From an uncultured Streptococcus sp. (lineage in GTDB: Bacteria > Bacillota > Bacilli > Lactobacillales > Streptococcaceae), in the NCBI GenBank assembly GCA_905373305.1, contig CAJPSM010000007.1:1-28180 (forward strand): DNA of 28,180 bases, in the 5' to 3' direction. Positions 16,037 through 23,617 of this stretch are shown piece after piece; positions within the stretch are counted from its first letter, which is position 1, and each line of letters starts with the position of its first letter. A program made the translations under genes and the position numbers. Under the pieces are notes generated by a model. That model saw only the letters and a list, made by a program, of their open reading frames with translations, ran no database searches and was not told where the DNA came from.

Positions 16037-16488
16037 TTGTTCACCTCCACCAGTTCAATCGCATCTGTCTGATACAATTCTACTTTCTCTAACAAATACT
16101 TGTCTGGCTCACTACCGTTAAGGGCGCGATAATAGCGATCTCCCACCTTGAGAAGTGCTCCATCAGTGGCTGCAGATGTATTGACATAGACTTCTGATTT
16201 ATCCACTCCCAAATCTTTGGAAACAACTTCGATGAAATGAAGTGAAGTTTGAAATTTGTTGTTCGAAACTTGGTTGTTTTGGTAAGTCGTGATACTAATC
16301 AAAAGGAGAGCTAGTAAGGTCAAGGCTGAAATCATGACCAACTCACGAAATTTGGTCCCCTTTTTATCATGGTAAGCCTTAAAAGCAAAAAATCCTGTAA
16401 CAGCTAATAAGACAATTCCAAAACCAATCATGATACCATTTTGCTGACTGATTTGGCTAAGTACATAGTCATAAGAGTAGAATTTCAT
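16033..16488 (-). CDS. DUF3290 family membrane protein
   Basis: This 151-residue protein has two hydrophobic helices (about 18-37 and 48-68) and a mainly polar C-terminal domain rich in beta-type residues (GDRYYRALNG). Pairing with DUF421 and size support the DUF3290 call. No enzymatic motif is seen. The ATG follows AAAAGGAG. It is the first gene of a two-gene unit driven by a good promoter (16522-16550). Confidence 0.8.
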   Translation of the reverse strand: MKFYSYDYVLSQISQQNGIMIGFGIVLLAVTGFFAFKAYHDKKGTKFRELVMISALTLLALLLISITTYQNNQVSNNKFQTSLHFIEVVSKDLGVDKSEVYVNTSAATDGALLKVGDRYYRALNGSEPDKYLLEKVELYQTDAIELVEVNK

Positions 16489-16521
16489 CTATTTTCACTC
16501 CTTTTCATAAAATCATTCTTC

Positions 16522-16550
16522 ATTATAAACGAAAGAAGATGATTTTTCAA
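16522..16550 (-). promoter_or_regulatory. Sigma-A promoter for the DUF3290-DUF421 unit
   Basis: TTGAAA (16550-16545), 17-bp spacer, TATAAT (16527-16522) on the minus strand. It is divergent from and adjacent to the exoA promoter. Confidence 0.8.
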
Positions 16551-16558
16551 ACCATACG

Positions 16559-16588
16559 TTGGGGAAATAGAGCTTTTTTTGGTATAAT
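16559..16588 (+). promoter_or_regulatory. Sigma-A promoter for exoA
   Basis: TTGGGG (16559-16564), 18-bp spacer, extended TGG-TATAAT with -10 at 16583-16588. It lies about 33 bp before the exoA ATG, which has AAAGGT upstream. Confidence 0.7.
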
Positions 16589-16621
16589 ATAGTCTATAAT
16601 CTCAATGAAAAAGGTAACTTT

Positions 16622-17449
16622 ATGAAACTCATCTCATGGAATATTGATTCCCTCAATGCAGCCCTAACGAGCGACTCTGCTCGCGCCAAACTGTCACAGG
16701 AAGTTCTCCAAACTTTGGTAGCTGAAAATGCTGATATCATCGCTATCCAAGAAACCAAACTATCTGCCAAGGGTCCTACTAAAAAACACCTGGAGATTCT
16801 AGAAGAGCTCTTCCCAGGCTACGAAAACACATGGCGTTCTTCCCAAGAACCTGCACGCAAAGGCTATGCTGGAACCATGTTCCTCTATAAAAAAGAACTC
16901 ACACCGACTATCAGCTTCCCAGAAATCGGTGCCCCTTCTACCATGGACTTGGAGGGTCGTATCATCACCTTGGAATTTGATGCATTTTTCGTAACGCAAG
17001 TTTACACTCCAAACGCTGGCGATGGTCTCAAACGTTTGGAAGAGCGTCAAGTCTGGGATGTGAAATATGCTGAGTATCTAGCTGAGTTAGACAAACATAA
17101 ACCAGTCCTTGCGACGGGTGACTACAATGTAGCCCACAAGGAAATCGACCTTGCAAACCCTGCCAGCAACCGCCGTTCACCTGGATTTACAGACGAGGAA
17201 CGTGCTGGCTTTACCAACCTCTTGGCAACTGGATTTACAGACACCTTCCGCCACATTCACGGTGATGTGCCTGAACGTTACACTTGGTGGGCGCAACGCA
17301 GCAAGACTTCTAAAATCAACAATACAGGCTGGAGAATCGACTACTGGCTCACCAGTAACCGCGTGGCTGACAAGGTGACTAAGTCTGACATGATTGACTC
17401 AGGAACTCGTCAAGACCATACACCGATTGTATTGGAAATTGAACTTTAA
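16622..17449 (+). CDS. exoA: Exodeoxyribonuclease III family, AP endonuclease ExoA
   Basis: This 275-residue metal-dependent enzyme of the exonuclease III/APE1 fold cleaves DNA 5' of abasic sites and digests 3' ends in base-excision repair. Active-site motifs are in order: WNIDSLNA (6-13), IQETKLS with metal ligand E44, GDYNVAHKEIDL (catalytic Asp/Asn pair), RIDYWLTSNR, and the C-terminal DHTPIVLE histidine. Length is typical. It is followed 11 bp later by a VOC-family gene, probably co-transcribed. Confidence 0.96.
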   Translation: MKLISWNIDSLNAALTSDSARAKLSQEVLQTLVAENADIIAIQETKLSAKGPTKKHLEILEELFPGYENTWRSSQEPARKGYAGTMFLYKKELTPTISFPEIGAPSTMDLEGRIITLEFDAFFVTQVYTPNAGDGLKRLEERQVWDVKYAEYLAELDKHKPVLATGDYNVAHKEIDLANPASNRRSPGFTDEERAGFTNLLATGFTDTFRHIHGDVPERYTWWAQRSKTSKINNTGWRIDYWLTSNRVADKVTKSDMIDSGTRQDHTPIVLEIEL

Positions 17450-17460
17450 GGATTTTCACT

Positions 17461-17847
17461 ATGAACTACAATGCAGTTATTCCCGAGTTTGTTGTATCGG
17501 ATATCGAACAGTCCCGTTCCTTCTACTGCGACCTGCTGGGATTCTCTGTCGAATACGAGCGTCCCGAGGAGAAATTTCTCTTCCTCTCGTTTGAAGACTG
17601 CCAGCTCATGTTAGAAGAAGGCAGCGCAGAAGAATTAGCCCAACTAACCTATCCTTTCGGGCGCGGTGTCAATATTTCCTTTGGCATTGAAGATGTCCCT
17701 CAGCTCCACCAAAAACTGCTGGAAGCTGACTATCCTATCCATCGTCCGCTGACCAAAAGAGAATTTCGAGTGGGAGATAGCTTTATTTACCCTCATGAAT
17801 TTGCGATTTTGGATCCTGATGGTTATTTTTTAAGATTTAGTGAATAG
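17461..17847 (+). CDS. VOC superfamily (glyoxalase/bleomycin-resistance-like) protein
   Basis: This 128-residue protein shows the two-module beta-alpha-beta-beta-beta VOC fold: PEFVVSDIEQSRSFYCDLLG at the N terminus, and AILDPDGYFLRF at the C terminus. Bleomycin-resistance-like members bind and sequester ligands; others are metal enzymes. The residues here do not settle which. It has a weak ribosome site (AAGGA, at the exoA stop) and is likely co-transcribed with exoA, ending at the terminator at 17859-17895. Confidence 0.85.
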   Translation: MNYNAVIPEFVVSDIEQSRSFYCDLLGFSVEYERPEEKFLFLSFEDCQLMLEEGSAEELAQLTYPFGRGVNISFGIEDVPQLHQKLLEADYPIHRPLTKREFRVGDSFIYPHEFAILDPDGYFLRFSE

Positions 17848-17858
17848 AATAATAGAAC

Positions 17859-17895
17859 CCTACAATACTGTATCTCGTTGTAGGTTTCTTTTTTT
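17859..17895 (+). terminator. Intrinsic terminator after exoA-VOC
   Basis: CCTACAA (17859-17865) pairs with TTGTAGG (17878-17884), followed by TTTC and seven T. The loop is 12 nt. Confidence 0.75.
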
Positions 17896-17959
17896 GTTCG
17901 TTTTTTTCATTAAAACACTAACAAAACATTTGATTTCTAAAGCTATTTAGTGTAAAATA

Positions 17960-17988
17960 ATGACATTAACGCTTTGATGTTCTATTAT
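17960..17988 (+). promoter_or_regulatory. Sigma-A promoter for xpt-pbuX
   Basis: ATGACA (17960-17965), 17-bp spacer, TATTAT (17983-17988): one mismatch from consensus in each hexamer. Transcription should start near 17995, just before the riboswitch P1 stem. Confidence 0.75.
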
Positions 17989-17998
17989 AGTACCATTT

Positions 17999-18134
17999 TA
18001 CTTGTTTATGTCGTGATTGGCACGACGTTTCTACAAGGTGCCGTAACACCTAACAATGAGTATGTCAGCTTAAGGTATGGTTTTGGCCATGCCTATTTTG
18101 GGGACTTACTTAGGGGATTAAGTAGGTCCTTTTT
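17999..18134 (+). promoter_or_regulatory. Guanine-type purine riboswitch with terminator platform
   Basis: The aptamer spans about 17999-18062. P1 is TACTTGTT with ACAATGAGTA. P2 is GTCGTG with CACGAC. The conserved J2/3 TTTCTAC is present, and P3 is GGTG with CACC closing the CCGTAA loop. Aligned to the B. subtilis xpt aptamer, the specificity position (C74) is C, predicting guanine or hypoxanthine rather than adenine. The expression platform ends in a strong 11-bp terminator (18102-18129) with five T. Purine should switch xpt-pbuX off. Both loops are slightly shorter than in the B. subtilis aptamer. Confidence 0.9.
18102..18134 (+). terminator. Riboswitch-controlled terminator
   Basis: GGACTTACTTA pairs with TAAGTAGGTCC (one G-T) around a GGGGAT loop, followed by TTTTT. 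It lies about 60 bp before xpt. Confidence 0.88.
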
Positions 18135-18196
18135 CTATTACATACTAGAAACTCTGGACAAGCAAATGAAGCATCTTTTAGACTTTAGGAGGTCTT

Positions 18197-18778
18197 ATGA
18201 AATTATTAGAAGAGCGCATCCTTGAGGATGGGCATATCTTGGGTGACAACATTCTCAAGGTAGATTCCTTTTTAACCCACCAAGTTGACTATCGTTTGAT
18301 GCGGGAGATTGGTAAGGTTTTTGCGGACAAATTCGCAACTGCTGGCATCACCAAGGTTGTAACGATTGAAGCTTCAGGTATCGCCCCAGCTGTTTTTACA
18401 GCTGAAGCCTTAGATGTTCCCATGATTTTCGCAAAGAAAGCTAGAAACATCACCATGAACGAAGGCATCTTAACTGCCGAAGTTTACTCCTTTACCAAGC
18501 AGGTGACCAGCACGGTTTCCATCGCTGGAAAATTCCTCTCACCAGAGGATAAGGTATTGATTATCGATGATTTCCTAGCCAATGGTCAAGCTGCCAAAGG
18601 CTTGATCCAAATCATCGAACAGGCCGGAGCAAAAGTCGAAGCCATCGGTATCGTGATTGAAAAATCCTTCCAAGATGGTCGTGATTTGCTCGAGAAAGCT
18701 GGCTATCCAGTTCTATCACTCGCTCGTTTGGAACGTTTTGAAAACGGTCAGGTCGTATTTAAGGAGGCAGATCTCTAA
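18197..18778 (+). CDS. xpt: Xanthine phosphoribosyltransferase
   Basis: This 193-residue type I phosphoribosyltransferase converts xanthine and PRPP to XMP in purine salvage. The PRPP-binding signature VLIIDDFLANGQAAKG is intact. The N-terminal MKLLEERILEDG and FLTHQVDYRLM segments are typical of the xpt family. The ATG follows TAGGAGG at good spacing. The stop overlaps the pbuX ATG by one base (TAATG), so translation is coupled. It is preceded by a guanine-type riboswitch. Confidence 0.97.
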   Translation: MKLLEERILEDGHILGDNILKVDSFLTHQVDYRLMREIGKVFADKFATAGITKVVTIEASGIAPAVFTAEALDVPMIFAKKARNITMNEGILTAEVYSFTKQVTSTVSIAGKFLSPEDKVLIIDDFLANGQAAKGLIQIIEQAGAKVEAIGIVIEKSFQDGRDLLEKAGYPVLSLARLERFENGQVVFKEADL

Positions 18779-20040
18779 TGCAAAAACAAGAAAAACACTC
18801 GCAAGCAGCGGTTCTAGGGCTTCAGCACTTACTAGCCATGTACTCAGGATCTATCCTGGTTCCTATCATGATTGCGACAGCCCTTGGCTATTCAGCTGAG
18901 CAGTTGACCTACCTGATTTCTACAGATATCTTCATGTGTGGTGTGGCAACTTTCCTCCAACTCCAACTCAACAAACACTTTGGTGTTGGACTACCAGTTG
19001 TTCTCGGAGTGGCCTTCCAGTCAGTCGCTCCCTTGATTATGATTGGGCAAAGCCATGGTAGCGGTGCTATGTTTGGTGCCCTTATCGCATCAGGTATTTA
19101 CGTGATTTTGATTTCAGGCATCTTCTCAAAAGTGGCCAATCTCTTCCCATCTATCGTAACAGGATCTGTTATTACCACGATTGGATTGACCTTGATTCCT
19201 GTCGCTATCGGAAATATGGGAAATAACGTTCCTGAGCCAACTGGTCAAAGCCTCTTGCTTGCAGCTATCACTGTTTTGATTATCCTCTTGATTAACATCT
19301 TTACCAAAGGATTTATCAAGTCCATCTCTATTTTGATTGGCTTGGTTGTCGGAACTGCCATCGCTGCTACCATGGGATTAGTGGACTTCTCGCCTGTTGT
19401 GGCAGCACCACTTGTCCATGTCCCAACTCCACTCTACTTTGGGATGCCAACCTTTGAAATCTCATCTATTGTCATGATGTGTATCATCGCAACGGTGTCT
19501 ATGGTGGAGTCGACTGGTGTTTACCTAGCCTTGTCAGATATTACCAACGACCCTATTGACAGCACGCGCCTTCGCAACGGTTACCGCGCAGAAGGTTTAG
19601 CTGTGCTTCTCGGAGGAATTTTTAACACCTTCCCTTACACAGGATTTTCACAAAACGTTGGCTTGGTCAAATTGTCTGGTATCAAGACTCGCCTGCCAAT
19701 CTATTATGCAGCTGGTTTCCTAGTCCTCCTTGGACTCCTACCTAAGTTTGGTGCCCTTGCCCAAATCATTCCAAGTCCTGTCCTTGGTGGTGCCATGCTA
19801 GTGATGTTTGGCTTTGTTTCCCTTCAAGGGATGCAAATCCTCGCCCGCGTTGACTTTGCTAACAATGAACATAACTTCCTTATCGCAGCTGTTTCAATCG
19901 CTGCTGGTGTAGGGCTCAACAACAGCAACCTCTTTGTCAGCATGCCAACAGCCTTCCAAATGTTCTTCTCAAATGGAATTGTCGTAGCCAGCCTGCTCGC
20001 CATTGTACTCAATGCCGTCCTAAACAGGAAGAAGAAATAA
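18778..20040 (+). CDS. pbuX: Xanthine permease (NCS2/NAT family)
   Basis: This 420-residue polytopic uptake transporter probably has 12-14 helices. The nucleobase-ascorbate transporter signature appears as QNVGLVKLSG, and the substrate-site helix as VSMVESTGVYLALS. It supplies xanthine to the preceding phosphoribosyltransferase. The ribosome site AAGGAGG lies inside the xpt end. A terminator follows immediately. Confidence 0.96.
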   Translation: MQKQEKHSQAAVLGLQHLLAMYSGSILVPIMIATALGYSAEQLTYLISTDIFMCGVATFLQLQLNKHFGVGLPVVLGVAFQSVAPLIMIGQSHGSGAMFGALIASGIYVILISGIFSKVANLFPSIVTGSVITTIGLTLIPVAIGNMGNNVPEPTGQSLLLAAITVLIILLINIFTKGFIKSISILIGLVVGTAIAATMGLVDFSPVVAAPLVHVPTPLYFGMPTFEISSIVMMCIIATVSMVESTGVYLALSDITNDPIDSTRLRNGYRAEGLAVLLGGIFNTFPYTGFSQNVGLVKLSGIKTRLPIYYAAGFLVLLGLLPKFGALAQIIPSPVLGGAMLVMFGFVSLQGMQILARVDFANNEHNFLIAAVSIAAGVGLNNSNLFVSMPTAFQMFFSNGIVVASLLAIVLNAVLNRKKK

Positions 20041-20041
20041 G

Positions 20042-20067
20042 AAAAAGAGGTGTGAGCCTCTTTTTTG
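20042..20067. terminator. Bidirectional terminator between pbuX and the dpn operon
   Basis: AAAAAGAGG pairs with CCTCTTTTT around TGTGAG, with T-runs on both strands. It serves the convergent pbuX (plus) and endonuclease (minus) transcripts. Confidence 0.85.
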
Positions 20068-20085
20068 TATATAGCTAATGAACAA

Positions 20086-20994
20086 TCATTGTAAAAATAA
20101 ATCAGCTAAAAATCCTTCTCTTAACATTTCTAAATTAAATACATTCGTAATATGGCTAAATGCTTCTGCTAGTGGTAAGTGGGCTGTTTTCCACCCTTGA
20201 CCATCAGTAACCCAAACAAATTCAACATCGTCATCTGAGGTAATAACAAATTGACTAAGTTCAGTAAACTCTCCAGCCACCGCTTTTAATTTACTTCCTC
20301 CTCCGCCATAGTAATTCGTTTCAATCAACCAAACCTTATGTTTTTCTCGGGAATAAACTGCAACATCAAATCTTCTCTCAGACTTATCAACAGGTACTTT
20401 AATCCCCCACTTATCCTTAATAAATTGGGCTGTAGCTTGAGATTTCCATTCCAATTTTTGTTCCTGAGAAATTTTTGCTACATGTCTCTCTAAAATCCCC
20501 TCCATGGTTGTTCCACTTCGGTTTTTTCGTGCATTGCTGTCTAATCCAGTCTCTACTCCATAAACATAATCAACTAATGAACGATTAGCATGTTGTTGTA
20601 AAAAATTTAGTAAACCAGATTGCTCAATAAATTTCATGTAATCATCTATTCTACTAGTGTCTATCGTTTTGAAATCCAATTGCTCAAAAGACATATTATC
20701 GTTTTCATCTATTGTTAAAACATCCAAAACTTTATCTCGACTTGCAATCAGACTAGGAATTGCTTTTAACAAATTGGGTTGTTTAGTGAATAAGTGTAAT
20801 GCTTCTGAATAGATATCATCCTTACCAATTAAGTAGTTTAATGTATTCAACTCTACTTCATACTTCTTGGTCTCACGTTCCACTTTCTTCCAGTTTACAT
20901 AATACTCGGGAGTACGATTGGTTACTGAAAGAGTATTTAAAAATTGTTTTAATCGGTCTTCATATGAAGAAGAAATATATTTTTGTAAGTTCAT
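20086..20994 (-). CDS. DpnII-family type II restriction endonuclease (GATC predicted)
   Basis: This 302-residue protein has the architecture of R.DpnII/R.MboI. The conserved block LVDYVYGVETGLDSNARKNR is at about 140-159. The nuclease core RRFDVAVYSREKHKVWLIET with D210 and E225 is followed by NYYGGGGSKL (an ExN variant of PD-(D/E)xK, as in R.DpnII). VEFVWVTDGQGW lies near the C terminus. It should cut unmethylated GATC. The N-terminal half is diverged from the pneumococcal enzyme as I remember it. The ATG at 20994 is chosen for its overlap with the preceding stop (TAATG) and AAGGAG upstream; a GTG three codons earlier is less likely. It is the last gene of the operon. Confidence 0.9.
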   Translation of the reverse strand: MNLQKYISSSYEDRLKQFLNTLSVTNRTPEYYVNWKKVERETKKYEVELNTLNYLIGKDDIYSEALHLFTKQPNLLKAIPSLIASRDKVLDVLTIDENDNMSFEQLDFKTIDTSRIDDYMKFIEQSGLLNFLQQHANRSLVDYVYGVETGLDSNARKNRSGTTMEGILERHVAKISQEQKLEWKSQATAQFIKDKWGIKVPVDKSERRFDVAVYSREKHKVWLIETNYYGGGGSKLKAVAGEFTELSQFVITSDDDVEFVWVTDGQGWKTAHLPLAEAFSHITNVFNLEMLREGFLADLFLQ

Positions 20995-21152
20995 TACCGA
21001 CACTCCTTACACCAAGATTGATTTCTAATATTATCATTCCCCATGTTACGGTATCCAAAATCATCAATCGACTTTTCTTCACCACAATGGGGACATTTTC
21101 TCGTTACCATACCATTGTTATAACCATCTGCATTAATTGTGACCTTTACCAT
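20994..21152 (-). CDS. Small zinc-ribbon-like protein inside the DpnII-type operon
   Basis: This is a 52-residue ORF. Cysteine pairs CPHC (20-23) and CKEC (48-51) are spaced as in a zinc ribbon or treble clef; the layout C-P-x-C-G-E-x-K...D-F...W-C-K-E-C-R is common beside HNH nucleases. It has an AAAGGAG site 9-10 bp upstream. Its stop overlaps the endonuclease ATG (TAATG), so it is translationally coupled to it. The pneumococcal DpnII operon, as I know it, lacks such a gene. Possible roles are a DNA-binding accessory or control protein for the restriction enzyme. This is inference. Confidence 0.8.
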   Translation of the reverse strand: MVKVTINADGYNNGMVTRKCPHCGEEKSIDDFGYRNMGNDNIRNQSWCKECR

Positions 21153-21166
21153 TAATATATTCTCCT

Positions 21167-21970
21167 TTAACAATAATTTTTGTTATTATTCAATTCAATT
21201 CGGTCTTTCTCAATTTCATTTGTAAAGTACCATTCCTCTAATTCCTTCTTAGGAATAAATAGAGCTCCATTGTTAAACGCATTTGATTTAACCAATCTTT
21301 TTAATTCTTTTTCGTTATCAAATAAAACTTCTACATACCTGCCAAAGCAATGCACACGTCCTTTATAGTTATTAGAGCCAATAATTTTAGGATAGTTCAA
21401 TTCTTCAATAACAGCAATATAGCTAATTATATTAATTAATTCCTGAAAATTATACTTTCCTATACTATCTAATTCATGCAATACTACTTTTAGAGAGTTG
21501 ACTCCTTTCTCTACAACTTCACAATTAAAGTTATTCATTTTTGCTTCTGATATTTTACACAATTTCCCATCATATATAAAGTAGTCTTTTAAAAAAATAT
21601 TAACACTTGTTAAAGGATGTTTTGCTATAGTTTTCAAAAATATATAAATAATGTTCTTTACTAAACTGACTTCATTTTTTGATTCTACACATTTTCTTAT
21701 AATTTCTTGACAAATTGTTTCAAATTTTACATCTTCATCCCGATACTGAATTAAGCAGTCATATGAGGTTCTATTCAAACGTTTTTTTGTATCCGATGCT
21801 GTAGCTTTAAACCCATAATATTTTAAAATAATACCTTGTGGAGTCTCTAAAATTTTTGATTTTGGTAGTTCCTTATTTTGAATAGCTTTTGTAAAACCCT
21901 CTTTATCTAGTTTTTGAATTAAATCAATTCCAAATTCCTTATATGTAGCATATTCACCTGTTTGAAGCAT
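21167..21970 (-). CDS. Unrecognised protein in the DpnII-type operon
   Basis: This 267-residue soluble protein belongs to no family I recognise. It is lysine- and asparagine-rich and its DNA is visibly more AT-rich than dpnM/dpnA, suggesting separate acquisition. Features seen: an N-terminal YATYKEFGIDLIQKL helix, a central hydrophobic helix pair (KNIIYIFLKTIAKHPLTSVN), and a C-terminal basic segment (VKSNAFNNGALFIPKKELEE). There is no transmembrane segment, no methylase motif, and no clear PD-(D/E)xK or HNH set. The ATG at 21970 overlaps dpnA by 17 bp; a TTG 10 codons earlier is also in frame. Its position between the methylases and the endonuclease suggests an R-M accessory, second nuclease or controller. 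Function unknown. Confidence 0.8.
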   Translation of the reverse strand: MLQTGEYATYKEFGIDLIQKLDKEGFTKAIQNKELPKSKILETPQGIILKYYGFKATASDTKKRLNRTSYDCLIQYRDEDVKFETICQEIIRKCVESKNEVSLVKNIIYIFLKTIAKHPLTSVNIFLKDYFIYDGKLCKISEAKMNNFNCEVVEKGVNSLKVVLHELDSIGKYNFQELINIISYIAVIEELNYPKIIGSNNYKGRVHCFGRYVEVLFDNEKELKRLVKSNAFNNGALFIPKKELEEWYFTNEIEKDRIELNNNKNYC

Positions 21971-22766
21971 AAGATTCTCTCTCAATTCTTTGTTTTGCAA
22001 TTTTCAAATATTCTTTTTCAGCATCAATACCTATAAATCTTCTACCTAATCGCTTTGCAACAACACCCGTAGTGCCACTGCCAACAAATGGATCTAAAAT
22101 ATAGTCTCCTTCTTTAGTAGATGCTAAAATAATACGTTCCAGTAAATATTCTGGTTTTTGTGTTGGATGCTTCCCAGCCCATTTTTCAGCTTTTTTCGTC
22201 AACGCTCCTGTCCAAACATCTTTCATTTGTTTACCATCATTCAACTCTTTCATCAAATCGTAATTATAATAATGGCGAGCTTTTTTATCGTTTTTTCTTG
22301 CCCATAAAATAGTTTCAGTAGAATGAGTAAAATAACGACAAGATAAATTGGGTGCAGGGTTTGTTTTCTGCCAAGTAATATTATTTAGAATTTTAAAACC
22401 TTCTTGCTCTAATGCCATTCCAACTGAGTAAATATTATGCAGACTCCCTGAAATCCATATAGTCCCATTAGGTTTCAAAACTTCTTTTGCTAAACGTATC
22501 CATTTACGATTGAATTCGTGCTTTTCCTCAAAGGAAGAAATCTTATCCCAATCTCCTTTATCAACAGAAACAACTTGTCCCCCTGAATTAGATATTCCAC
22601 CATTACTTAAAAAATATGGTGGATCAGCAAAGATCATATCCATACTCTCTGGTTTCATTTTTGATAATAATTTAAACGTATCTGCATGAACAAGAATCAT
22701 TTTGTCTTTATTATAGTATGGTTTTGTCATTAAAACACCCCCATACTTATATTCGTTAATTTTCAT
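21954..22766 (-). CDS. dpnA: DpnA-type adenine methyltransferase (beta class, acts on ssDNA in DpnII)
   Basis: This 270-residue N6_N4-type DNA methyltransferase has motif order of the beta class: DPPY first (48-51, in FADPPYFLSNGG), and the AdoMet motif DPFVGSGTTG near residue 230. It closely resembles pneumococcal M2.DpnII (DpnA), which methylates GATC in single-stranded DNA and protects incoming transforming DNA. It overlaps dpnM by 11 bp. A second in-frame ATG at 22730 (MTKPYYNK) has a strong GGGGGTG site, matching the two-start expression known for dpnA. The C terminus (RIERESYASNR) departs from the pneumococcal end as I remember it. Confidence 0.95.
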   Translation of the reverse strand: MKINEYKYGGVLMTKPYYNKDKMILVHADTFKLLSKMKPESMDMIFADPPYFLSNGGISNSGGQVVSVDKGDWDKISSFEEKHEFNRKWIRLAKEVLKPNGTIWISGSLHNIYSVGMALEQEGFKILNNITWQKTNPAPNLSCRYFTHSTETILWARKNDKKARHYYNYDLMKELNDGKQMKDVWTGALTKKAEKWAGKHPTQKPEYLLERIILASTKEGDYILDPFVGSGTTGVVAKRLGRRFIGIDAEKEYLKIAKQRIERESYASNR

Positions 22767-23610
22767 AATTTGTAACTATAATTTCAGAAATTTTTCCTCG
22801 ACTTGAAGACTTAGCTCCATTTGTTCGTGTAGCCTCTACATAATGGATATTAAAATCTCGATATAATTCCTCTACTAAATGACTCGATGAATTTGACAAC
22901 ATAACATAAGCACCTGCATCACTTAGTCTCCTAAATGTATCTCTTAATCTAACTTGATCATCATAAGAAAAACCTTCATGAGTATACGATGTAAAAGCAC
23001 TTGTATCAGATAATGGTATATACGGAGGATCGAAATAAATAAAATCTCCTTCTTGAACATCTAAGAGCGCATCCTCAAAATCGCCCGTTCTAATTTCTAT
23101 TAGATTGTTATTTAGATAATCTGAAATAGCAAATATTAGCTCTTCATCAACAATTTTAGGATTCTTATAGCTACCGTATGGTACATTGAATTGATTTTTA
23201 GAATTCACTCGATATAAGCCATTAAAATCGACTCTTAGCATATATAGAATTCGAGCAGCTCTTTGGACATCGGACATATTGTTTATTCTATCATTACGAT
23301 CAGCTGAACGTAATTGGAGGTAATAATCCTTTGAATTATTCTCTTGATGATACCTCAATAAATCAATCAACTCTTGAGGATTATCCTTGATTTGTTGATA
23401 ACAGTTGATCAATTCAGAATTATAATCATTGATAACAGCCCTTTTAGGAGCTATATCAAAAAATAAAGCCCCCCCACCGATGAAGGGTTCATAGTAATGA
23501 TTATATGATTCAGGCATAAGATCCTTTATTGTAGGCAATAGTTGTCGTTTACCACCTGTCCATTTGGTGAATGGTTGTAAAATAACTTTTTTCTTTTGTT
23601 CAATATTCAT
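22756..23610 (-). CDS. dpnM: DpnM-type Dam-family adenine methyltransferase (GATC)
   Basis: This 284-residue D12-class N6-adenine methyltransferase modifies GATC in double-stranded DNA. The AdoMet motif FTKWTGGKRQLLP is at 14-26, and the catalytic DPPY at 194-197 (YFDPPYIPLS). The sequence is very close to pneumococcal DpnM along its whole length. The ATG has no ribosome site and lies 8 bp from an extended -10 box, so the mRNA is predicted to start at the ATG, as reported for the DpnII operon. It is the first gene of a five-gene unit. Confidence 0.96.
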   Translation of the reverse strand: MNIEQKKKVILQPFTKWTGGKRQLLPTIKDLMPESYNHYYEPFIGGGALFFDIAPKRAVINDYNSELINCYQQIKDNPQELIDLLRYHQENNSKDYYLQLRSADRNDRINNMSDVQRAARILYMLRVDFNGLYRVNSKNQFNVPYGSYKNPKIVDEELIFAISDYLNNNLIEIRTGDFEDALLDVQEGDFIYFDPPYIPLSDTSAFTSYTHEGFSYDDQVRLRDTFRRLSDAGAYVMLSNSSSHLVEELYRDFNIHYVEATRTNGAKSSSRGKISEIIVTNYEN

Positions 23611-23617
23611 ACCTATT

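Noticed and set aside
17974..18225. 83-codon plus-strand ORF before xpt
   Set aside because: It covers the riboswitch aptamer and terminator and has no protein-like features.
20799..21155. 118-codon plus-strand ORF in the dpn region
   Set aside because: It is antisense to the nuclease and to the better supported 52-aa zinc-ribbon gene.
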